From positions 1,240,001 to 1,304,000 of the forward strand of contig NZ_QPJK01000001.1 of assembly GCF_003337555.1 (NCBI RefSeq): DNA of 64,000 nucleotides, given 5' to 3'. The notes below the pieces were generated by a model. That model did not search any database and had not been told where the DNA came from. It saw only the letters and a list, made by a program, of their open reading frames with translations. Both the position numbers and the translations under genes were made by a program. The stretch is from Pseudorhodoferax soli (GTDB taxonomy: Bacteria > Pseudomonadota > Gammaproteobacteria > Burkholderiales > Burkholderiaceae_C). Of this stretch, positions 26,512 through 34,863 are shown piece by piece. How positions within the stretch are numbered: position 1 is the first letter of the stretch; each line of letters begins with the position of its first letter.

Positions 26512-28074
26512 TCAGCGCTGCCGCGTCTGCTGCAGGCTGGCTTCGATGGCCTGCCCGTTGGCCTGGACGAATGCCGCCAGGGTTTGCTGCGCCCGGGCGG
26601 CAGACTCCCCGATCGGCGTGTACACCACGACCACGGCGGAATCGTCGCCGCGCCCGAGCAGCCGCGAGAGTGCGCCATGGACCTTGGCCAACACATCGCT
26701 GGTGACCAGGCGGCCGTTGACCCAATAGACCTGCCAGGCCAGCAGGCGCACCGCGCCCGCGCTGCCGACGAGCGAGGCCCGCAGCTCGGCCTGCCGCACC
26801 GGCACGGCGCCACCGGGCCAGGGCGCACTGGCGGTGCCAGCGCCGACCTCCGCCCAGTCCTTGTCCGAGTAGGTGACCAGTTGGTTCGAGGACGACACCA
26901 GCTTGCGCTCGGCATTCTGGCTGCGGTAGTAGCCGATGTACAAGCCGACCGGCTGGTCGCCCTTCACAGCCCCCTGGAACAGCTCGGCCGAAGGATTCTG
27001 GAAGGCGGGCTTCCAGTCGGGCGACGGCCGCTCGGCCATCTGCCAACCGTCTTGCAGGCTGCCCTGCAGGGCCAACTGCGGCGGCGTTTGGTTCTGCGCG
27101 TGCGCCAGCCCCCAGACGACACCGTGGGGCGCCAAGACCACCAGCGCCAATGCCAGCAGCACGGCCGGACGGAAACGGCCGGACGCGCCGCCGGTGGCTG
27201 TCAGCGGCAGCGTCATGTCGGGCGACGGTTCGGACCAGCGTGCGCCGATCGCGAACATCAGCATGATGACGATGCCGAAGAACATCCAGCCGTAGATCAG
27301 GTGATCGACGCCCGTGGCGATGGTGTTGCCCGAGTAGTGGCCAAGCATCACGATGATGTAGGCGCGCAGCCAGTTCGCCACGATGGGCACCAGGATGGAC
27401 ACCAGCACGAACAGCGCACGCCGGCGCGCCGAGCGGTAGTTCAGGTAGGCGAACAGCGCGCCGACGGTGACCGACGCGATCAGGTAGCGGATGCCGCTGC
27501 AGGCCTCGACCACGGACCAGTGGCCCGAGGGGATGACGAACTGCTGGCCTTCGCGGTACACCGGGATGCCGCTCACGCGCAGAGCCAGCACGGTGAAATC
27601 GGCCGTCCACTCCATCAGCCGCGGCATCATGAAGTCGCCGATGGGCACGGCGAAGAACATGAAGCCCAGGGGGAACAGCAAGGCCAGGGCCACTTGCCAA
27701 CCCAGCACCGCGGGCACGGCCAGCACCACGAGCATGGTCAGTGCCAGCTGTGTCGCAGCATTGACGGCCACCAGGTCGCCCAGCAACCACAGCAATGCCG
27801 CGCCCAGCATCAACACGACGGCCATGGGACTGGGCTCGGGCACGAGGCCGGCCAGTCGGTGCCGTTGCCGCCACACCAGCCACAGCACGATCGGGGGCAC
27901 GAGCAGGCCGTGGGCATAGGTGTCCGATCGCAGCCAGATGGCGACCATGGCAGTGGCCGTCTCGCGGTACAGCAGCAACAAGGCCACCAGCGTCAAGACC
28001 AGCAGCGCCAGGGGCCGGCGCCAATGCGCAGGCAGACCCGGCGCGGAAGAAGAAGGGGCCATGCTGGCGCTCAT
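26512..28074 (-). CDS. xrtA: Exosortase A with C-terminal EpsI domain
   Basis: 520 residues from ATG 28074, which overlaps the previous stop by four bases. The first about 290 residues are polytopic with some eight helices and carry the exosortase catalytic triad: Cys192 in VVEACSGIRYL, Arg237 in VANWLRAYI and His258 in GVDHLIYGW. Residues from about 300 form an EpsI-like domain with one anchor helix and a periplasmic part (KPAFQNPSAELFQGAV, VGLYIGYYRSQN). XrtA cleaves the C-terminal PEP-CTERM sorting signal of exported proteins during release or attachment at the surface. The fused architecture is common in betaproteobacteria as far as I know. No protein ending in a PEP-CTERM tail was seen in the window, so substrates are encoded elsewhere. 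Confidence 0.96.
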   Translation of the reverse strand: MSASMAPSSSAPGLPAHWRRPLALLVLTLVALLLLYRETATAMVAIWLRSDTYAHGLLVPPIVLWLVWRQRHRLAGLVPEPSPMAVVLMLGAALLWLLGDLVAVNAATQLALTMLVVLAVPAVLGWQVALALLFPLGFMFFAVPIGDFMMPRLMEWTADFTVLALRVSGIPVYREGQQFVIPSGHWSVVEACSGIRYLIASVTVGALFAYLNYRSARRRALFVLVSILVPIVANWLRAYIIVMLGHYSGNTIATGVDHLIYGWMFFGIVIMLMFAIGARWSEPSPDMTLPLTATGGASGRFRPAVLLALALVVLAPHGVVWGLAHAQNQTPPQLALQGSLQDGWQMAERPSPDWKPAFQNPSAELFQGAVKGDQPVGLYIGYYRSQNAERKLVSSSNQLVTYSDKDWAEVGAGTASAPWPGGAVPVRQAELRASLVGSAGAVRLLAWQVYWVNGRLVTSDVLAKVHGALSRLLGRGDDSAVVVVYTPIGESAARAQQTLAAFVQANGQAIEASLQQTRQR

Positions 28075-29297
28075 GTCGGTATCAGTGCCGGTGCGGCCGT
28101 CGGGGCCGATGCGATGGGAAGGTGCCGGTCGATGCCGGAAAGGTGCGCGTCCCAGCTGAAGCTGGCCAACACTTTGGCGCGTGCCGCCACGCCTGCCGAA
28201 GCGGCCTGCTGCGCGTCGGCCAACAGGGTCTCGACCTGCGCAACGAAGGCGTCGGCGTCGGCGACCGGGAACATCTCGACGCCATCGCGCGCGCCGATGG
28301 CCTGGGCGCACTCAGCGCTCGCCACCACGGCCTTGGCCATCGCCATGGCCTCGAGGATCTTGTTCTGGATGCCGCGCGCCACGCGCAGCGGCGCCACCAC
28401 CAGCGCTGCGTGCTGCAGGTAGGGGCGCACGTCGTCCACGGTGCCGGTCACGGTCACGGCCTCGGAGGCCAGCGCGGTCACCGCCGGCGCGGGATTGCGG
28501 CCGACGATGTAGAAGCGCAGGCGCGGCCAGCGCTGGCGCAGTGCGGGCAGCATGTCGGCGCAGAACCAGTTGACCGCGTCGATGTTGGGCCAGTAGTCCA
28601 TGGCACCGGTGAACACCAGCGGCAGTTCATCGACCGCATAGGGCGAGGCGCGCTGCGGGTCGGGGGAGAAAAACTGCGCGTCCACACCGTTGCACAGCGG
28701 CTCGACGTTCTCGCCGCTGCCCTGCGCCTGGCTGCGGAACAGCTCGGTCTCCTGCGGGGTGACGAAGAAGGAGCGCCGCGCGCGCTGCGCCACGGCACGC
28801 TCGAATGCCAGCAGGCGTTCGCCCTCGCGCCTGTACAGCCAGGACAGCGGCCAGGGGCGTGCCGCGGCGTACTGGGTCCACTTGGCTGAATCCAGGTCGA
28901 CGAAATCCACCAGCATCGGCAGATCGGCCGGAGCGTACTGCGCCATCGCGGAGGAGAACACCACGGTGGCGTCGACAGTCTCGGTCGCCAGCGTTTCGCG
29001 CACCCAGCGCGCCAGGGCCGCATCGCGGTAGTAGGCCAGCGTGAGCGCCTCGCCGCGCAGCAGCCCGGACAGGCTGCGGAGCTTGGCCCGCCTGGGCCGC
29101 AGCGGCACCACATGCAGCTCGGGACAGATCGCGCGCAGCGCGGGCAGGTGGACTTCGTCCTGCGGATCGTCGATGAAGGTGCCCAGCAGCACACGGTGCG
29201 TGCGCTGCAGATGCCGCAGCAAATGGTACGAACGCACCTTGTCGCCCTTGTTGGGCGGGTAGGGCATGCGGTGCACCAGGTACAGCAGCGTGGCCAT
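28071..29297 (-). CDS. Glycosyltransferase, exosortase A-associated (EpsH system, GT4)
   Basis: 408 residues from ATG 29297; the open frame extends to 30413 but only across the FemAB gene. The N-terminus MATLLYLVHRMPYPPNKGDK and VRSYHLLRHL is typical of the PEP-CTERM sugar transferase subgroup I know as TIGR03087. Later motifs: VDFVDLDSAKWTQYAA, LCNGVDAQFFSPDP, VFTGAMDYWPNIDAVNWF, and VARGIQNKILEAMAMAKAVV. It starts eight bases after the FemAB stop and overlaps xrtA by four bases. The conserved neighbourhood with XrtA, the FemAB protein and the deacetylase supports a role in building the exosortase-linked exopolysaccharide. Confidence 0.92.
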   Translation of the reverse strand: MATLLYLVHRMPYPPNKGDKVRSYHLLRHLQRTHRVLLGTFIDDPQDEVHLPALRAICPELHVVPLRPRRAKLRSLSGLLRGEALTLAYYRDAALARWVRETLATETVDATVVFSSAMAQYAPADLPMLVDFVDLDSAKWTQYAAARPWPLSWLYRREGERLLAFERAVAQRARRSFFVTPQETELFRSQAQGSGENVEPLCNGVDAQFFSPDPQRASPYAVDELPLVFTGAMDYWPNIDAVNWFCADMLPALRQRWPRLRFYIVGRNPAPAVTALASEAVTVTGTVDDVRPYLQHAALVVAPLRVARGIQNKILEAMAMAKAVVASAECAQAIGARDGVEMFPVADADAFVAQVETLLADAQQAASAGVAARAKVLASFSWDAHLSGIDRHLPIASAPTAAPALIPT

Positions 29298-29305
29298 CGG
29301 GGGTC

Positions 29306-30343
29306 TCAGCCCAGGTTGCGCACGATGTGCGGGCCGACGAAGTTGACCAGCGCGCGCGGCAGGCGGCGCCAGGTGCGGATCACGAACTGGTATTTGGCGT
29401 TGGACGGGTTGTTTTGCGGCACCGCATCGCGCTTGTAGAGCTGGTATTCGTAGTGCAGCGGCAGCGGTTCGAAGCCCCAGTTTTTCTTGAACGCAAAGGA
29501 GCCCGTGCCTTGCTTGCTGCGGCCGTAGTCGAACACGCGCGCACCGCGTGCCGCGGCATGGCGCATCAGCTCCCAGTACTTGAAGTCGTTGCCAGCCAGG
29601 TCGCGCGCGGCCTCGTCGTCGCCGGCGTAATAAGGCAGCACCTCGTCGCGGAAGTAGAAGCTCAGCACGCTGCTCAGTGGCCGGCCTTCGGGCGAGGTGA
29701 CGGTCAGCACCTCGCAGTCCTTGCCAAAGGTCGTCAGCAGCGCCTGGAAGTAGCGCTTGGACATGGCCGGCGTGCCATGGCGGTGCACGTTGTCGGCGTA
29801 GAGCGCAAAGAAGCGGTCCACAGTGGGATCGATGCTGCTCTGCAGGCCGTTCTTGATGCCCTTGCGCACCATGGCGCGCTGCTTGCGGGGGATGGCCAGC
29901 ATGTTGGCCTCGTCGTCGGCGACGATGCTCTTGCGGAATGTGACGTACAGGTCCTGCAGCGGCCAGTCGGCATGCCGGCGCTGCACGTTGCGCATCTCCA
30001 GATGGTCGACATCGAGCCGGCGCGCCAGGCCCTGCGCCTCTTGCTCCAGCAACTGCGCGGCGGCAGGATCGCTGGTCGCCACGCCGCCGTAGACGCCAAA
30101 AGGCAGACTGACCAACGCGTTGCCAAACAGGCGGCTTTTGACGTGGCCGAGCGGTAGCACGCCCAGGATCGCGCCGCCGTCTTCGGCGTACAGGAAATGG
30201 CTGTCGTGCCGAAAGACCTCGCGCAGCAGCGTCTGCCAGCCGGCACGGTGGAAAAAGCTGGCTTCGGGGCACTGGTGCACGAAGGCATCCCAGCGGCGAG
30301 ACGCCTCGGCATCGCCGGGCTGCAATCGTTTGATGGTCAGCAT
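29306..30343 (-). CDS. FemAB family protein, XrtA/PEP-CTERM-associated
   Basis: 345 residues from ATG 30343, eight bases after the deacetylase stop. The sequence has the double-GNAT layout of FemAB-like proteins: an N-terminal part with FVHQCPEASFFHRAGWQTLL and GVLPLGHVKSRLFGNALVS, then KQRAMVRKGIKNGLQS, and a C-terminal part with SVLSFYFRDEVLPYYAGDD, FDYGRSKQGTGSFAFKKNWG. It resembles the exosortase-linked family TIGR03019. Classical FemAB proteins transfer aminoacyl groups from tRNA to peptidoglycan precursors; here a transfer of an amino acid or acyl group to the glycan is plausible but unproven. It is distinct from the single GNAT protein at 12692-13741. Confidence 0.92.
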   Translation of the reverse strand: MLTIKRLQPGDAEASRRWDAFVHQCPEASFFHRAGWQTLLREVFRHDSHFLYAEDGGAILGVLPLGHVKSRLFGNALVSLPFGVYGGVATSDPAAAQLLEQEAQGLARRLDVDHLEMRNVQRRHADWPLQDLYVTFRKSIVADDEANMLAIPRKQRAMVRKGIKNGLQSSIDPTVDRFFALYADNVHRHGTPAMSKRYFQALLTTFGKDCEVLTVTSPEGRPLSSVLSFYFRDEVLPYYAGDDEAARDLAGNDFKYWELMRHAAARGARVFDYGRSKQGTGSFAFKKNWGFEPLPLHYEYQLYKRDAVPQNNPSNAKYQFVIRTWRRLPRALVNFVGPHIVRNLG

Positions 30344-30351
30344 GGGAACGG

Positions 30352-31209
30352 TCAGGCTGGCGTGGCCGCAGGACGCAGGAATATCTCGTCCATGCGGCCC
30401 CACTTGAAGTCACCCATCAGCCGGTCCAGCCGCGCTTCCATGCGGTCGATGTTCACATAGTGGCGAAAGCGCGCTTTGGCATCGATGCCGGCCACGCGCG
30501 GCTGCTCCGGGTCGATCTCCCAAGGGTGGAAGTAAAAGATCGCGGCCTCGCGGTCCTGCGCGTTCACGCGGCGCAACATCCAGCGCGACAGCCCGTAGGG
30601 CAGCAGGCGGAAATAGCCGCCGCCGCTGGATGGCAGGTTGCGTTGCAGCATGCGCAGCGTGGTGACCGGGATCTCCAGCAGGCCATCACGCACGGGATGG
30701 GCAAAGCGCGGAGCGTCGGGCATGCCGTAGTGGTCGTGCTGGATCGGGTAGATGCTGGAGCTGTACTGGTACCCGGCGGCCTGCAAGCAATCGAAGGCCC
30801 ACAGGTTGCGCGTACCGATCGAGAAGCTCGGCGCACGGTAGCCCTGCACCGCCACACCGCCCAGGTCTTCCAGGATCTGCTTGGCGCGCTGGATGTCGGC
30901 CAGGAAGTCCGGCTCGCTCTGGTCGCTGGCGCGCTCATGGCCGTAACCGTGGCTTGCCAACTCATGGCCTTCGGCGACGATGCGGCGCACCAGCTGTGGA
31001 TAGCGCTCCGCGATCCAGCCCAGCGTGAAGAAGGTCGCCTTGGCGCCATGGCCGGACAGCATGTCCAGGATGCGGTTGACGTTGCGCTCGACGCGGCACT
31101 CGCGCGTCTCCCACTCGTCGCGGCGGATGTAGGGAGCGAACGCGGAGACCTGGAAATAGTCCTCCACGTCGATGGTCAGTGCATTGGTGATCGATGTTGC
31201 GGCGGTCAT
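30352..31209 (-). CDS. Polysaccharide deacetylase, XrtA system
   Basis: 285 residues. The NodB-type domain begins with ALTIDVEDYFQVSAF, where the two acidic residues of the first motif are D and ED, followed by KATFFTLGWIAERYPQLV, the histidine pair HGYGHE, GYRAPSFSI, and a late histidine in IFYFHPWEIDPEQPR. That is the profile of the XrtA-linked deacetylase family (TIGR03006). It likely de-N-acetylates the exopolysaccharide or its precursor. No signal peptide is visible. Start at 31209 overlaps the ATPase stop by four bases. A second deacetylase domain in the window is fused to a glycosyltransferase at 14818-17025. Confidence 0.93.
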   Translation of the reverse strand: MTAATSITNALTIDVEDYFQVSAFAPYIRRDEWETRECRVERNVNRILDMLSGHGAKATFFTLGWIAERYPQLVRRIVAEGHELASHGYGHERASDQSEPDFLADIQRAKQILEDLGGVAVQGYRAPSFSIGTRNLWAFDCLQAAGYQYSSSIYPIQHDHYGMPDAPRFAHPVRDGLLEIPVTTLRMLQRNLPSSGGGYFRLLPYGLSRWMLRRVNAQDREAAIFYFHPWEIDPEQPRVAGIDAKARFRHYVNIDRMEARLDRLMGDFKWGRMDEIFLRPAATPA

Positions 31210-32288
31210 GGTGTCTTGTCCTCTGCCCCGCGGCGCGCAGCAACGACGAGTTTTTTCAGCATCGCAAGCACCTCCAGGTTGATCCGCTCCAGGCGGAGCA
31301 AGCTGCGTTCCAGGCGCTGCAGGCGATCGCCCTGCTGCTCCTTGTCCAGGCCGGAAATATGCGCCTCCATGCCGTCCAGGGCCTCCGGATCGAACTGCAG
31401 GCCACCAACGATCTCATCGCCGGCCGGGGCGGTCGACCAACTCCGCTGCGCTGGTGCGACGCCCAACTGGGTCAGCCCCGACTCCTCGCGAATCTCTTGC
31501 GCAACAGAAGTCACATCTTCGGCGGTCAATGTGTCTTTTTCGTTCAGGAAGCCCAGCAGGAGCAGCCGGTCACAGATCGCATTGATGCGCCGGGGAATGC
31601 CGCCGCTGGCGCCGAAGATTTCGACGAAGGCCTCTGGCTCGAACTGCGGCCGCCCCGTGCCGCCGGCGCATTTGAGCCGGTGCTCGACGTAGCCCTGCGT
31701 CTCTTCCTGGTCGAGCGGGCCGATGTGGCAAGCAGCAATCACGCGCTGGCGCAGCTGCTGCATCTGCGGATGCTGCAGGATGTCGCGGAACTCCGGCTGG
31801 CCGACCAGGAAACTCTGTAGCAGCGCCTGGTTGCCGAACTGGAAGTTGGACAGCATGCGCAACTCCTCCACCGCGGACTGCGTCAGGTTCTGCGCCTCGT
31901 CCACGATCAGCAGGCAGCGCTTGCCCTGCACGGTCTGGCCCACCAGGAAGGCCTCCAGAGCCATCAGCAGGTCGGCCTTGCTCGCATCCTTGGTGCGCAC
32001 GCCGAACGCCGCGGCCACCATGCGCAAGGTGTCTTCGGCCTCCAGCTGGGTGCTGACCACGTTGCCGGCGACGACCTTGCTCGGGTCGAGGCTGTCCAGC
32101 AGGCCACGCACGATGGTGGTCTTGCCGGCACCGATCTCGCCGGTGATGACGATGAAGCCCTCGTTGCGCAGCACGCCGTAGTCCAGGTAGGCCTTGGCCC
32201 GCCGGTGCTGCTTGCTGGCGAAGTAGAAGGTGGGGTCGGGGTTGAGCTGGAACGGTTTGCCGCTCAAGCCGTAATAGGCTTCATACAT
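31206..32288 (-). CDS. AAA/ExeA-like ATPase, XrtA system-associated
   Basis: 360 residues starting MYEAYYGLSGKPFQLNPDP, the signature of ExeA/GspA-like ATPases. Walker A is GEIGAGKTTIVRGL at about residues 50-63, Walker B is CLLIVDEAQNLT, followed by sensor regions near LSNFQFGNQALLQSFLVGQP and GGIPRRINAICDRLL. The last about 80 residues are polar with leucine-rich heptads (LQRLERSLLRLERINLEVL) that could form a coiled coil. It matches the exosortase ATPase family TIGR03015. Probable role: energising or gating assembly of the export complex at the inner membrane. It starts three bases after the outer-membrane protein stop. Confidence 0.93.
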   Translation of the reverse strand: MYEAYYGLSGKPFQLNPDPTFYFASKQHRRAKAYLDYGVLRNEGFIVITGEIGAGKTTIVRGLLDSLDPSKVVAGNVVSTQLEAEDTLRMVAAAFGVRTKDASKADLLMALEAFLVGQTVQGKRCLLIVDEAQNLTQSAVEELRMLSNFQFGNQALLQSFLVGQPEFRDILQHPQMQQLRQRVIAACHIGPLDQEETQGYVEHRLKCAGGTGRPQFEPEAFVEIFGASGGIPRRINAICDRLLLLGFLNEKDTLTAEDVTSVAQEIREESGLTQLGVAPAQRSWSTAPAGDEIVGGLQFDPEALDGMEAHISGLDKEQQGDRLQRLERSLLRLERINLEVLAMLKKLVVAARRGAEDKTP

Positions 32289-32291
32289 CAG

Positions 32292-33944
32292 TCAGAACTG
32301 CAAGCTGAGCCCGCCACGCAGCGCGGTTTCGGAGTAGGAGGAGAGGCTGCCGCTAGAGAGCGTGCGGCGCAGCCCCAGCGTTCCGGTGGTGTGCGGCCCG
32401 AGCTTGGTCGAAAGGCTGAAGTTGAGCGAGCGCAGATCGCTGCTCTGCGCGCCGCTCTGCTGACCGGCAGCCCGGCTCATCGATCCGAGGACGCTGAGCG
32501 AGGATTGCGGGCTCAGGCGGCGCGAATAGACGATGCTCAAGCCATGCTGGCGCACGTAGTTCGAGTTGCCCAAGTCTTCACCGGTGTCCGCTGTCACCTG
32601 TTGGAGGCGGCTGGTTTCGGACTGCGACACCGAGAAACTCAAGGTGTCGCGCAAGCCGATCAATGTGAAGGAAGCATCCTGACGCCGCGTCAGCGTCACG
32701 GAAGAACTCAGGAAGCCCAGGTCCACGCTGGTGTTGCCATCCAGACCATTGGCCAGCAAGAAGGAATTGACAAGCTGCGCACGGCGCGCAGGATCGGGCT
32801 CGATCGAGGTGAACTGGAAGAAATACAGGTCGTACAGCGTGCCGACACTGAAGGAGCCGGCCTGGCTCGGTGTCGAACTCGCATCGCGTGAATCGGAGAA
32901 GCGCCAGGCCGAGCGCGGCGTGCGGTGCTCGAAGTTGACGTTGTAGGCGCGGCCAAAGAAGCGCTTCTCCAGCAACGCCGAAAAGCGCGTGCGCTCTGAC
33001 AATGCCCATTGGACCTGCCCGCCGAATGTGGCATGGCTTTCCTTCTCTTGCGAAGCGTAGTTGTTCGATTCCCAACCCGGGATCACCGACACCGAAAGCT
33101 GCGGCGAGAACGGATGGGTCAGGAACGCGCGCACCCGGTCGGATTCATACGAGCGGCCCGAGGCATAGTCCTGCTGCTGGTGGCTGGCATCGAGCGACCA
33201 GCCGATCACGCGTTGCTGGTTGGTGCTCGCCAGGCGCAAGGACAGGTCGTCGAGGTCGTAGTCGGCGTTCACCAGGTTTGACTTGGTCCGCGACGCAGTG
33301 CGCCCGTAGCGCATCTCATACTGCGACCAGTCGCCGAACCGGCCCCGCACGTAAGGCGACACGCGGTACAGCGCCGCTTCCGTCCGGTTCTGGTTGTCGG
33401 TGACATCGCTGCCCGAGCGTGTACCGAAGGCCGAAACCGTCTGCTGCGAGATGTTGCCCGTGAAATCGACGAAGGCGAAGTTGTCCGCTACCTCGAGGCT
33501 ACCGAGCGCCCGCAGCGCATTCTGGTTGCGGTCCAGCGAGCGCTCCCGCGCGTGCAACAGCCGGGTGAGCGAGTAGTCGACATTGGCTTTCAAGCGATCA
33601 CCCTCGGCCGTGAAACGCAGGCCGGGGCTCACCGAGGTCACAAAGTCAGCGACCTTTTCCACGCCCCCACGCGCGTGCACGTTGTCGGTCCAGGTGCTCT
33701 CCACCGCAACACGGGGAACCAGGGACATCTGCCTGCGATCGTTTTGGCCAGTGCCTTCGGCCGCTGGAGTCTCCCGCGCCGACAAAGGCTCCGGTGCTGC
33801 CGATGAAAGTCCATTGGAGGCGGTCTGGCCGTGCGCGACCGAAGCGGCACCAAACAGCCCCGCCACGACCAAGGCCTTCACCAGCCCAGTTTCCCGTGCG
33901 AAAGACGGACAAAAAAACTGCATCAGGGGAGGGCCTTGCAGCAT
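32292..33944 (-). CDS. Outer-membrane beta-barrel-like protein, PEP-CTERM system-associated
   Basis: 550 residues from ATG 33944, which has GAGG eight bases upstream; ATG 33923 is less well placed. After a short basic start, residues about 22-40 (ALVVAGLFGAASVAHGQ) form a signal peptide with a likely cleavage after AHG or HGQ. The mature part is rich in alternating hydrophobic/polar strands with aromatic residues and ends RGGLSLQF, a C-terminal aromatic as expected for an outer-membrane barrel. Pieces such as RVAVESTWTDNVHARGG match the family I know as TIGR03016 in exosortase A loci. Likely part of the exopolysaccharide export path, perhaps replacing a larger outer-membrane porin function alongside the small export lipoprotein. 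Function beyond that is not known to me. Confidence 0.88.
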   Translation of the reverse strand: MLQGPPLMQFFCPSFARETGLVKALVVAGLFGAASVAHGQTASNGLSSAAPEPLSARETPAAEGTGQNDRRQMSLVPRVAVESTWTDNVHARGGVEKVADFVTSVSPGLRFTAEGDRLKANVDYSLTRLLHARERSLDRNQNALRALGSLEVADNFAFVDFTGNISQQTVSAFGTRSGSDVTDNQNRTEAALYRVSPYVRGRFGDWSQYEMRYGRTASRTKSNLVNADYDLDDLSLRLASTNQQRVIGWSLDASHQQQDYASGRSYESDRVRAFLTHPFSPQLSVSVIPGWESNNYASQEKESHATFGGQVQWALSERTRFSALLEKRFFGRAYNVNFEHRTPRSAWRFSDSRDASSTPSQAGSFSVGTLYDLYFFQFTSIEPDPARRAQLVNSFLLANGLDGNTSVDLGFLSSSVTLTRRQDASFTLIGLRDTLSFSVSQSETSRLQQVTADTGEDLGNSNYVRQHGLSIVYSRRLSPQSSLSVLGSMSRAAGQQSGAQSSDLRSLNFSLSTKLGPHTTGTLGLRRTLSSGSLSSYSETALRGGLSLQF

Positions 33945-33956
33945 AGACGACTAACC

Positions 33957-34856
33957 TCAGCTGCCATAGCCATAGCCGTAGCCCTGGCCGTAACCGCCGT
34001 AGCCGTAGCCCTCGCCAGCACCCGCCTTGGCTTGATTCAACACCATCATCTTGACCGGGCAGGACTCGATGGTCGCCAAGGCATGCTGCACGTCGTTGCG
34101 CAAGGTCTTCTCTGCATGGACCACCACCACGATCTGCCCCATGTGTGTGGCCAGCACGCGTGACTCCGTCGTCAATAGCAGCGGCGGCGAGTCGAAGATG
34201 ACGATGCGGTCCGAGTAACGCCGCGCGATGTCGGCGATCAGCGTGTTCATGGCATCGCTGGCCAACAACTCGGTGGCGCGCGGATGCGGCGTGCCACTGG
34301 GCAGCAGGGTCAGCTTGTCGATGTTGGTCCGCAGAAGCACCTGGGACAGGTCAGCCTTGTCGTCGACCAGCAGGTCGAGCAGGCCGCGGCTGGCGGGCAA
34401 CCCCAGCATGCGCAGGATCGACGGACGTGCCACGTCCGCGTCCACCAGCATCACCGTGTTGTTCAACTCGGTTGCAATGCTCAGTGCCAGATTCAGCGCG
34501 TTGAAGCTCTTGCCTTCCCCCGCCACTGCGCTCGTGACCATGATCAAGTTGCCGTTCACGATCGGCGTTGCGCCTTTGCCCATCGCGTTGGCAATGAGCG
34601 GCCGCTTGATCACGCGGTACTGGTCAGCGATCTGGGACCGCGGCGCATTGGGGCTCACGAAGCCGGCGGCCGTCAGCGCATCCAGATCCAGATCGACCTG
34701 GCGTGAAACCACGGAGGGACGAGCGGGCGGAGGGGCAGGCGCCACGGGTTCGGGCACCACAGGGGCAACAGCGGCGGCGACGATGTCTGGCACAGCCACG
34801 CCCGCCTGCCGCAACTGCTCCAGGCGCCGCGATGCTTGTTCGATCAGACTACTCAT
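33957..34856 (-). CDS. Tyrosine autokinase (BY-kinase), XrtA system-associated
   Basis: 299 residues. A polar, proline-rich N-terminal region precedes the kinase domain, which begins SQIADQYRVIKRPLIANAMG. Walker A' is VTSAVAGEGKSFNALNLALS, the A-type motif is TVMLVDADVARPS, and Walker B is RIVIFDSPPLL. The tail is a cluster of tyrosines alternating with glycine (YGYGGYGQGYGYGYGS), the autophosphorylation cluster used by BY-kinases. There is no membrane segment, so like Gram-positive CapB it must pair with a separate membrane activator, and the chain-length protein encoded directly upstream is the natural partner. It resembles TIGR03018. It would control chain length and export through phosphorylation cycles. 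Confidence 0.93.
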   Translation of the reverse strand: MSSLIEQASRRLEQLRQAGVAVPDIVAAAVAPVVPEPVAPAPPPARPSVVSRQVDLDLDALTAAGFVSPNAPRSQIADQYRVIKRPLIANAMGKGATPIVNGNLIMVTSAVAGEGKSFNALNLALSIATELNNTVMLVDADVARPSILRMLGLPASRGLLDLLVDDKADLSQVLLRTNIDKLTLLPSGTPHPRATELLASDAMNTLIADIARRYSDRIVIFDSPPLLLTTESRVLATHMGQIVVVVHAEKTLRNDVQHALATIESCPVKMMVLNQAKAGAGEGYGYGGYGQGYGYGYGS

Positions 34857-34863
34857 GCCATCC